From JAOUEA01 sp039933515 (GTDB taxonomy: Bacteria; Actinomycetota; UBA4738; HRBIN12), in the NCBI GenBank assembly GCA_039933515.1, contig JBDTNY010000006.1, forward strand, positions 1-5,118: a DNA stretch of 5,118 nt, read 5' to 3'. The position numbers were made by a program, and so were the translations under genes. The notes under the pieces were generated by a model. That model made no database searches. It saw only the letters and a program-made list of their open reading frames with translations, and had not been told where the DNA came from. Positions 1-5,118 of the stretch are shown here, one piece after another; the stretch's first letter is position 1, and each line of letters begins with the position of its first letter.

Positions 1-1345
1 AGAACGCGGTCTCGAAGTTCGCGAGGGTGTGGGCCGTGCCCAGGAAGTGCTGGCCCGGCCCGTTCTCGATGATGGCATCGACCGCCTGACCGTTCGGGGT
101 GAGGTCAACTCCCTTGGCGAACTCAGCCATCATCCCGCACTGGTCCAGGTCCATGACGAACTTCTCGTAACCCATGGTCAGCCCGCCCTCGAGCCAGCCC
201 GCCGAGTGCAGCACGAAGTTCACGCCGGCCAGGATCGTCGGCTGAAGCGTGTTCGCCGACTCATAGGCCGCCTGCGCGTCGGGGATCTTCGAGGCTGTGA
301 GCGACCCGCCGCTGCGGAAGGGCACGCCCAGCCGTCGCGCGCACGCGGCCAGCGAATACAGCACCAACGCGGGCTCGGGCGTCCCGAACGTCGGCGCGCC
401 CGACTGCATCGACATCGACGAGGCGAACGACCCGAACACGACCGGGGCGCCGGGGCGCACGAGCTGCACGTACGCCATGCCGACCAGGGCCTCGGCGAGG
501 GTCTGCGCGGCCGCGCCGGCGACCGTGGCCGGCGACATCGCCCCGGCCAGGATGAACGGCGTCATGATGACGGCCTGGTTCGCCTCGGCGTACGCGCGGG
601 CCGACCCGAGCATGATGTGGTCCCACACGAGCGGCGAGTTCGCGTTGATCAGGCTCAGGACGTACGCGCCCGTCTCGAGCGCGTCCGCCCCGAACAAGAT
701 CCTCGCCATATCGACGGTGTCCTGCGCGCGCTGCGGGTGCGTGACCGAGCCCATGAAGGCTTTGTCCGAGTAGCGCATGTGCGCGTAGACCATGTCGTAA
801 TGGCGCTTGTTCACGGGCAGGTCCACCGGCTCGCAGACCGTGCCGCCCGAGTGGTGCAGGAACGGCGTCGAGTACGCGAGCTTCACGAAGTTGCGGAAAT
901 CTTCGATCGTGCCGTAACGGCGTCCTCCGTCGAGGTCGCGCACGAACGGCGAGCCGTACGCGGGCGCGAGCACGGTCGCGTTCCCTCCGATCAGCACGTC
1001 GTTGGCCGGGTTCCGCGCATGCTGGACGAACTCGCGCGGCGCGGTGGCCTGCACCAAGCTGCGCGCCAGCCCGCGCGGGAACCGCACGCGCTCGCCGTCG
1101 ACGTCGGCGCCCGCACCCTTGAACAGCTCGAGCGCATCGGGCGCCTCACGGATGTCGACGCCGACCTGTTCCAAGATCGTGTCGGCGTTGTGCTCGATCA
1201 GCTCCAACCCCTCGGCGCTGAGCACCTCGACCGGGGTCAGCTCGCGCGTGATGAACGGCACCTTCTCGGCGACGGCGGCCAGCCGGGCGGCGGCGCGACC
1301 GGCGCGACCTCCGGTGCGGCGACCCTTGGGGACGTCCTCGGTCAT
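1..1345 (-). CDS. MttB-superfamily (trimethylamine methyltransferase-like) corrinoid methyltransferase, non-pyrrolysine type, C-terminus cut by window edge
   Basis: Predicted cytoplasmic TIM-barrel enzyme that transfers a methyl group from a methylated amine to the cobalt of its partner corrinoid protein. Translating the minus strand from the ATG at 1345-1343 gives 448 open codons with no stop; about 60-75 C-terminal residues lie beyond the left edge. Family-like segments: a basic Arg/Gly/Ala-rich N-terminus (residues 7-25), ELIEHNADTILEQVGVDI (about 54-71), YGSPFVRDLDG (from Y130), SDKAFMGSVTHP (193-204), ASKIPDAQAAYE (351-362), HSAGWLEGGL (380-389) and GQHFLGTAHTLANFETAF (431-448). No in-frame TAG occurs, so the pyrrolysine of methanogen MttB (residue 334 of about 495) has no counterpart; the segment around residues 350-360 is the probable equivalent site. 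The start is supported by an AGAGGAG seven bases upstream and by an ATGA overlap with the activator gene stop. The family call is strong. The substrate is unknown; quaternary amines such as betaines are the best guess from characterised relatives. Confidence 0.95.
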   Translation of the reverse strand, partial: MTEDVPKGRRTGGRAGRAAARLAAVAEKVPFITRELTPVEVLSAEGLELIEHNADTILEQVGVDIREAPDALELFKGAGADVDGERVRFPRGLARSLVQATAPREFVQHARNPANDVLIGGNATVLAPAYGSPFVRDLDGGRRYGTIEDFRNFVKLAYSTPFLHHSGGTVCEPVDLPVNKRHYDMVYAHMRYSDKAFMGSVTHPQRAQDTVDMARILFGADALETGAYVLSLINANSPLVWDHIMLGSARAYAEANQAVIMTPFILAGAMSPATVAGAAAQTLAEALVGMAYVQLVRPGAPVVFGSFASSMSMQSGAPTFGTPEPALVLYSLAACARRLGVPFRSGGSLTASKIPDAQAAYESANTLQPTILAGVNFVLHSAGWLEGGLTMGYEKFVMDLDQCGMMAEFAKGVDLTPNGQAVDAIIENGPGQHFLGTAHTLANFETAF

Positions 1346-3348
1346 GTGCGTGCTCCTCTCGATCGTCGGGATCGCGCCGACCGCTCGGGTCGCGCGGCGG
1401 CGCTGGGCGCCGGCAGGTCGATCGCGGCCGCGAGCCGCGGGAAGGGGTCGGTGGCGTGCGGGATCCCCATCGCGCCCACGAAGTGCTCCTGGAACCGCGG
1501 CTCGACGGCGGTCTCGATCTTCTCGACTCGGCGGACCACCGCCTCGATCTCGTCGCGGGCGGCGCGGTTCAGCAGCGCGATCCGCGCTCCGGTGCCCGCC
1601 GCGTTCCCCGCGCTCGTCACGGCGGCGGGATCGCAGTCGGGCACGAGGCCGAGCACCATCGCGTGGACCGGGTCGATATGGGCGCCGAACGCGCCCGCCA
1701 GCCGGATCCGGTCGACGGTCTCGATCCCGAGGTGATCCATCAGCAGCCGGCAGCCGGCGTAGAGCGCGCCCTTCGCGAGCTGGATCGCGCGGACGTCCAT
1801 CTGGGTGATCACGACGCGGGGCGTGCCCTCGCGCAGAAGGTAGCCGAAGGTCCGTCCCTGCTCGACGATCCGCGCTGAGTGTGCCGCGAGCGATCCGTCG
1901 ATCACGCCGTCGGAGGTCAAGATCCCCGCCAGGAACATCTCGGCGACGACCTCGATGATCCCTGAGCCGCAGATTCCCGTGATCGCGGCATCGTCGAAGC
2001 CCGGCTCGTCGCTCCACGCCTGGGTCCCGATCACGCTGAAGCGCGGCTCCAGCGTCTCGCGGTCGATCCGCACGCGCTCGATCGCGCCGGGCGCCGCCCG
2101 CTGCCCCGCCGAGATCTGCGCGCCCTCGAACGCGGGACCGGTCGGCGAGGAGGCCGCCAGCAGCCGGTCGCGGTTGCCGAGGACGATCTCGGCGTTCGTG
2201 CCGACGTCGACGATCAGGTTCACGACATCTTGTTGGTGCGGCGCCTCGGACAAGATCACGCCCGCGGTGTCGGCGCCGACGTGCCCGGCGATGCACGGCA
2301 GCAGGTACACCCGCGCGCCCGCGTTCGGCGCCTCCAGGTCGAGCTCCTGCGCGCGCCGGTGCACGGCCTCGTCGGTCGCGAGCGCGAACGGCGCCCCGCC
2401 GAGCTCGGTGGGATCTAGCCCCAGGAACAGATGGTGCATGATCGGGTTCCCCACGATGGTGAGCGCGAGCACGTCGGCCGGATCCTCGGCGGCCGTCTCA
2501 CACAGCTCACGGATCAGCCCGTCGACGCATGCGCGGATCACGCTCGTGAGTTCAGTCTCGGCGCCGGGGTTCATCATCACGTAGCTGACCCTGCTCATCA
2601 GGTCCTCGCCGAACCGGATCTGCGGGTTCATCGTCCCGGCGCTTGCGAGCACCTCCCCGGTCTCCAGGTCGCACAGGTGGCCGGCCACCGTCGTCGACCC
2701 GACGTCGAACGCCACGCCGAGCACGCGGTCATGGAACCCGGGGTGCACCGCCACGATGGTGGCGCCGTCGTGCACAGCGACGGTCGCGGCCCACGCACCG
2801 GCGCGCAGCGTTCGCTGGAGGTCCCCCAGCACCTGCGTGTCGCAGGCGAGGCCCGTCAGCCCCCACTCACGCTCGAGCGCCTCGCCGAGCCGTTGCAGGT
2901 CGCCGCTCGGGTCGGCCAGGTCCGGCTCGCGGACCTCGACGTAGTGGAGCCGGACGACCGGGTCGATCTCGATCGGATGCGCGTCGGCCTCCTTTCGCAC
3001 CACCTGGCGATGCACCTGGCTCTCGGGCGGCACGTCGACGACGAGGTCGCCGCAGACCTCCGCGTGACAGCCCAGCCGGCGGTCGGCCGCCAGACCCCGC
3101 AGATCGCGATATCGCGTCTCCGGCTCGCTGAACGCCGTCAGGTGGTCTCCACGCGACACGATCCCGTGCTTGGCGAACTCCCCTTCGCTGACGACGATCT
3201 GACAGCGCCCGCAGATCCCGCGACCACCACAGACCGAATCGAGGTCAACAGCAAGCGCGCGGGCGGCAGCCAGCAGGTTCGTGCCTTCGGCGAACCGTCC
3301 TCGCTTGCCCGAGGGCGTGAAGACGACGAGCGGCCCCTCGTCCGTCAC
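1342..3348 (-). CDS. RACE-type reductive activator of corrinoid proteins: [2Fe-2S] ferredoxin plus ASKHA (DUF4445) domain
   Basis: A 668-residue protein expected to use ATP and a low-potential electron donor to reduce corrinoid protein that has slipped to inactive Co(II) back to Co(I). The N-terminal domain (about 1-105) has the plant-type ferredoxin cysteine pattern C40-x5-C46-x2-C49 and C94, with VCGGRGICGRC around the first three. A linker (about 106-205) precedes the ASKHA nucleotide-binding domain (about 208-632), which shows DVGSTTVAGHL (215-225), IVGNPIMHHLFLG (298-310), IVDVGTNAEIVLG (379-391), SPTGPAFEGAQISAG (401-415), ITGICGSGIIEV (456-467), LAGAFGAHIDP (550-560) and GNAAGTGARIALLN (581-594). 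The length is normal for the family. Residues 640-668 form an Ala/Pro/Arg-rich tail. The start is GTG (3348-3346), overlapping the upstream stop as GTGA; the only purine-rich stretch, GAGG, lies 13 bases upstream, so translation probably depends on coupling. The family is clear. That it acts on the corrinoid protein of this operon is inferred from context. Confidence 0.96.
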   Translation of the reverse strand: MTDEGPLVVFTPSGKRGRFAEGTNLLAAARALAVDLDSVCGGRGICGRCQIVVSEGEFAKHGIVSRGDHLTAFSEPETRYRDLRGLAADRRLGCHAEVCGDLVVDVPPESQVHRQVVRKEADAHPIEIDPVVRLHYVEVREPDLADPSGDLQRLGEALEREWGLTGLACDTQVLGDLQRTLRAGAWAATVAVHDGATIVAVHPGFHDRVLGVAFDVGSTTVAGHLCDLETGEVLASAGTMNPQIRFGEDLMSRVSYVMMNPGAETELTSVIRACVDGLIRELCETAAEDPADVLALTIVGNPIMHHLFLGLDPTELGGAPFALATDEAVHRRAQELDLEAPNAGARVYLLPCIAGHVGADTAGVILSEAPHQQDVVNLIVDVGTNAEIVLGNRDRLLAASSPTGPAFEGAQISAGQRAAPGAIERVRIDRETLEPRFSVIGTQAWSDEPGFDDAAITGICGSGIIEVVAEMFLAGILTSDGVIDGSLAAHSARIVEQGRTFGYLLREGTPRVVITQMDVRAIQLAKGALYAGCRLLMDHLGIETVDRIRLAGAFGAHIDPVHAMVLGLVPDCDPAAVTSAGNAAGTGARIALLNRAARDEIEAVVRRVEKIETAVEPRFQEHFVGAMGIPHATDPFPRLAAAIDLPAPSAAARPERSARSRRSRGART
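1353..1359 (-). promoter_or_regulatory. Shine-Dalgarno site for the MttB-superfamily gene
   Basis: The minus strand reads AGAGGAG, seven bases before the ATG at 1345-1343, within the last codons of the activator gene. It supports the start of an MttB frame that has no visible stop in the window. Confidence 0.85.
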
Positions 3349-4340
3349 GGCGAAGGGGGCGCCTCGATCGCGAGGTCCCCATCCCCGGCCGCGGCATCGG
3401 GCTCAGCCACTGGCTCGGCCTCGGGCGCGGCCGTTCCCGCACCGCGACGACGGCCCTCGCGGCCGCCCCGGCGCCCCGACGTCGGTCCGCCGGTCGGGTC
3501 CTCGCGATATCGGCCGATCCACGCCCCACAGTGCTCGTCGGCGCCCATCAAGACGTCGGCGGCCATCACGGCCTGGCGCACCTCCTCGTGGAGCGGGCTG
3601 GTGATCGCGCTCGTCATCCCGTTCGCGATGGCCATCGCCAGGAACGCGCCGTTGATGCCGTTGCGGTTCGGCAGGCCGAACGAGATGTTCGACGCGCCGC
3701 ACGTGGTGTTGACGCCGAGCTCGTCGTGCAGGCGGCGCACGAGCGCGAACACCTGGCGGCCCGCGGAGCCCATCGCGCCGATCGGCATCACGAGCGGGTC
3801 CACCACGATGTCGTGGGCCGGGATGCCGTGGTCAGCGGCAGCGCGCACGATCTTCTCGGCCACAGCGAACCGGACGTCCGGATCCTCGCTGATCCCGGTC
3901 TCGTCGTTCGTGATCGCGACGACCGCCGCGCCATGCTTCGCTACGAGCGGCAGCACCTGCTCGATCCGCTCGTCCTCGCCCGTCACCGAGTTCACGAGCG
4001 GCTTGCCCTGGTACACGGAGAGCCCCGCCTCCAGCGCCGCCACTATCGACGAGTCGATCGAGAGCGGCAGATCGGTGAGCGATTGCACGAGCCGGATCGT
4101 CTCGGCGAGGATCGCGGGCTCGTCGGCGAGCGGGATCCCCGCGTTCACGTCGAGCATGTGGGCGCCCGCGGCCACCTGAGCGTGGGTGTCGGCGATCACC
4201 GTCGAGAAATCGCCGGACTTCATCTCGGCGGCGAGCTTCTTGCGGCCAGTCGGGTTGATGCGCTCGCCGATGATGACGAACGGTCGACCGCTGCCGATCA
4301 CCACCTCGCGCGACCCGCTCGAGACGACGGTGTCGACCAT
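3345..4340 (-). CDS. Methyltetrahydrofolate:corrinoid protein methyltransferase (pterin-binding, DHPS-like fold)
   Basis: A 331-residue protein: a pterin-binding TIM barrel (about 18-275) plus a disordered-looking tail. It should transfer the methyl group between methyl-Co(III) corrinoid protein and tetrahydrofolate, here probably forming methyl-THF. Segments seen: IIGERINPTGR (23-33), DVNAGIP (64-70), SIDSS (94-98), KPLVNSVTGE (113-122), ITNDETGIS (143-151), DPLVMPIG (181-188), CGASNISFGLPNRNGING (214-231). D96, N117, D181 and N218 match, in identity and nearly in spacing, the folate-site residues D75, N96, D160 and N199 that I recall for Moorella AcsE. Dihydropteroate synthase is less likely given the neighbours and the SNISFG segment. 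Residues 284-331 are Gly/Arg-rich, then Ala/Glu/Pro-rich, beyond the roughly 262-residue size of AcsE. The frame is open upstream to 4448, but the ATG at 4340 is preferred: it follows GAGGA by six bases, forms a TGATG junction with the preceding gene, and the upstream extension is low-complexity Arg/Gly. Confidence 0.95.
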   Translation of the reverse strand: MVDTVVSSGSREVVIGSGRPFVIIGERINPTGRKKLAAEMKSGDFSTVIADTHAQVAAGAHMLDVNAGIPLADEPAILAETIRLVQSLTDLPLSIDSSIVAALEAGLSVYQGKPLVNSVTGEDERIEQVLPLVAKHGAAVVAITNDETGISEDPDVRFAVAEKIVRAAADHGIPAHDIVVDPLVMPIGAMGSAGRQVFALVRRLHDELGVNTTCGASNISFGLPNRNGINGAFLAMAIANGMTSAITSPLHEEVRQAVMAADVLMGADEHCGAWIGRYREDPTGGPTSGRRGGREGRRRGAGTAAPEAEPVAEPDAAAGDGDLAIEAPPSP

Positions 4341-4693
4341 CAGGCGTCCTCGGCGGAGGGTCGGACGGCCTCGGCCTCGGCGGCCACGTCCGGGCCACCC
4401 TTGACGCCGCCGGACCGGATCGAGCCGCGCAGCACCTCGTCGGTCCATTCCGCCTCGAGGCGCGCCTGCTCGGCGGCCACCTCGCTCTCGAGGTCGTCGC
4501 CGCAGGGCCTCCGCTCCATCCGCATCTGCTCGGTGTAGTCGTCGGAGCCGATCAACCCGGCCACCATCGCGGCGGCATCCACCGCCTCCTGGAACTTCTC
4601 GGGCAGCAGAGCGCGTGCGGCAGCGCCTCCCTCACCCCGGGCGACCAGCTGCATCGGGATATCGCGCCAGCGGATCACGGTCAGCTCGGCCAT
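4340..4693 (-). CDS. Small PF13769-like (virulence factor family) protein of a corrinoid methyltransferase operon
   Basis: A 117-residue soluble protein with no signal peptide or membrane segment. The N-terminal 80 or so residues resemble what annotation pipelines call the virulence factor domain (PF13769): IRWRDIPMQLVAR (7-19), a charged helix with LPEKFQEAVDAAAMVAGL (about 30-47), SDDYTEQMRMER (50-61) and a conserved-looking CGDDLESEVAAEQARLEAEW (64-83). The last 30 or so residues are Gly/Ala/Glu-rich and probably disordered. The name comes from a Staphylococcus protein with the same domain; nothing here suggests virulence. The gene has a strong AAGGAG eight bases before its ATG and its TGA overlaps the next ATG by one base (TGATG), so it is made together with the corrinoid and methyl-THF enzymes. 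From memory, similar small proteins recur beside MttB-type and methyl-THF methyltransferase genes in other bacteria, which suggests a role in methyl transfer or in corrinoid or folate handling. No biochemical function is known to me. Confidence 0.85.
   Translation of the reverse strand: MAELTVIRWRDIPMQLVARGEGGAAARALLPEKFQEAVDAAAMVAGLIGSDDYTEQMRMERRPCGDDLESEVAAEQARLEAEWTDEVLRGSIRSGGVKGGPDVAAEAEAVRPSAEDA
4347..4351 (-). promoter_or_regulatory. Shine-Dalgarno site deciding the start of the methyl-THF methyltransferase
   Basis: The minus strand reads GAGGA, six bases before the ATG at 4340-4338, inside the end of the preceding gene. With the TGATG junction it favours this start over the longer open frame that begins at 4448. 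Confidence 0.75.
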
Positions 4694-4701
4694 ACCGTTC
4701 G

Positions 4702-4707
4702 CTCCTT
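4702..4707 (-). promoter_or_regulatory. Shine-Dalgarno site for the PF13769-like gene
   Basis: The minus strand reads AAGGAG, followed by eight bases and then the ATG at 4693-4691. It is the strongest ribosome binding site in the window and lies in the only gap between genes (4694-4720, 27 bases). That gap holds no terminator-like hairpin or promoter that I can see, so transcription should read through from the corrinoid protein gene. Confidence 0.85.
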
Positions 4708-4720
4708 CGTGGGTCGGTCG

Positions 4721-5118
4721 CTAGGACGCCATCGCGCGTTTGGCCAGCACGAGGGCCTGGGCAGTCTCGGCGGCGACCGCGGCGTCGCGGCAGTAGGCGT
4801 CGGCACCCACGGCCTTGCCGAATTCCTCGTTCAGCGGCGCGCCGCCCACGAGCACGATGTACTTGTCGCGCAGGCCCTTAGCCTCGAGCTCGTCGATCAC
4901 GACCTTCATGTACGGCATCGTGGTCGTCAGCAAGGCCGACATCCCGAGGATCTCGGGCTGGTGCTCCTCGAGCGCCGCGAGGTAGTTCTCGACCGGGTTG
5001 TTGATCCCCAGGTCGATCACGTCGAACCCCGCGCCCTCGAGCATCATCGCCACCAGGTTCTTACCGATGTCGTGGATGTCGCCTTTCACGGTGCCGATCA
5101 CGACCTTGCCCATGCGCT
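4721..5118 (-). CDS. Methyltransferase corrinoid protein (MtbC/MttC/MtgC-like), B12-binding C-terminal part, N-terminus cut by window edge
   Basis: The cobalamin-carrying protein that shuttles the methyl group between the MttB homologue and the methyl-THF enzyme. Visible are 132 complete codons of the Rossmann-like B12-binding domain. Counting from the Met encoded at 5113-5111: GTVKGDIHDIGKN (7-19) holds the D12-x-H14-x-x-G17 signature whose His replaces the lower axial cobalt ligand; SALLTTTM (59-66) is the S-x-L segment; LVGGAPLN (88-95) is the Gly-Gly loop around the nucleotide tail. That Met is not the true start. The frame stays open to the right edge, and family members (about 210-230 residues) carry a helical cap domain of about 85 residues before this point, so the gene continues outside. 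It ends in TAG, 27 bases before the next gene. It is the most upstream gene visible; the operon promoter is probably further right. Confidence 0.96.
   Translation of the reverse strand, partial: RMGKVVIGTVKGDIHDIGKNLVAMMLEGAGFDVIDLGINNPVENYLAALEEHQPEILGMSALLTTTMPYMKVVIDELEAKGLRDKYIVLVGGAPLNEEFGKAVGADAYCRDAAVAAETAQALVLAKRAMAS

Larger units (their letters stand above)
1..5118 (-). other. Single five-gene operon for corrinoid-dependent methyl transfer to tetrahydrofolate
   Basis: Five co-directional genes with junctions of +27, -1 (TGATG at 4342-4338), -4 (GTGA at 3348-3345) and -4 (ATGA at 1345-1342) bases. No stretch longer than 27 bases is without a gene, and I see no internal terminator. 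The order is corrinoid protein, PF13769-like protein, methyl-THF methyltransferase, RACE activator, MttB homologue. The operon runs off both edges. A methylenetetrahydrofolate reductase, a transporter for the methylated amine, or further MttB paralogues could lie outside the window. Confidence 0.9.

Noticed and set aside
29..1735. Long plus-strand open reading frame (568 codons) across the left part of the window
   Set aside because: It is the antisense shadow of the MttB gene in matching codon register and also runs into the activator gene. Its product is Arg/His/Gly-rich with no family motifs, whereas the minus strand gives a clear MttB-family protein.
2431..4179. Plus-strand open reading frame of 582 codons
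   Set aside because: It is antisense to the activator and methyl-THF methyltransferase genes, both of which have clear motifs. The product is low in complexity, as expected for G+C-rich shadow frames.
3345..4340. Dihydropteroate synthase (folate biosynthesis) for the pterin-binding gene
   Set aside because: The fold is shared, but the SNISFG segment, the folate-site residues spaced as in AcsE and the corrinoid neighbours all point to methyl-THF:corrinoid methyltransferase.
4341..4448. N-terminal extension of the methyl-THF methyltransferase to an upstream ATG
   Set aside because: The added 36 residues are Arg/Gly-rich shadow of the preceding gene. The ATG at 4340 has a good ribosome binding site and a TGATG junction.
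3531..4538. Plus-strand open reading frame of 335 codons
   Set aside because: It overlaps the methyl-THF methyltransferase and PF13769-like genes on the opposite strand and has an Arg/His/Asp-rich composition without recognisable domains.
4694..4720. Possible terminator or promoter in the only intergenic gap
   Set aside because: The 27 bases hold a short CGACCGACC direct repeat and the ribosome binding site, but no hairpin with a T-run and no convincing -10/-35 pair.
5111..5113. ATG as the true start of the corrinoid protein
   Set aside because: It lies only 11 residues before the Asp of the B12-binding signature and would remove the whole N-terminal helical domain. The frame stays open to the window edge.

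Overview
The window is a compact, very G+C-rich stretch of bacterial DNA. By eye roughly two thirds or more of the bases are G or C, and third codon positions are almost all G or C. All five genes lie on the minus strand, so transcription runs from the right edge to the left. There are no RNA genes, insertion sequences, CRISPR repeats or attachment sites that I can see. The G+C level, GTG start use and protein character suggest a high-G+C bacterium, perhaps an actinobacterium or a member of Chloroflexota. That assignment is weak, because related clusters also occur in Alphaproteobacteria.

Layout in transcription order (right to left): (1) the C-terminal part of a methyltransferase-associated corrinoid (B12-binding) protein, cut by the right edge; (2) a small protein of the so-called virulence factor family (PF13769-like); (3) a methyltetrahydrofolate:corrinoid methyltransferase of the pterin-binding fold; (4) a RACE-type reductive activator of corrinoid proteins, with an N-terminal [2Fe-2S] ferredoxin domain and a C-terminal ASKHA domain (DUF4445); (5) an MttB-superfamily (trimethylamine methyltransferase-like) methyltransferase, cut by the left edge. 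Only 27 bases separate genes 1 and 2. The other junctions overlap by 1, 4 and 4 bases (TGATG, GTGA, ATGA), so this is almost certainly one translationally coupled operon.

Together the genes form a nearly complete corrinoid-dependent methyl-transfer pathway. The MttB homologue would move a methyl group from a methylated amine, most likely a quaternary amine, to the cobalt of the corrinoid protein. The pterin-binding enzyme would pass that methyl to tetrahydrofolate. The RACE protein would re-reduce cobalt that has been oxidised to Co(II). The visible 448 codons of the MttB homologue contain no in-frame TAG, so it belongs to the non-pyrrolysine branch, whose characterised members use substrates such as glycine betaine, proline betaine and carnitine. 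The substrate here cannot be read from sequence. The least understood part is the small PF13769-like protein between the corrinoid protein and the methyltransferase.

The MttB homologue is easily missed because its reading frame is open to the left edge, while a long spurious plus-strand reading frame covers the same bases.
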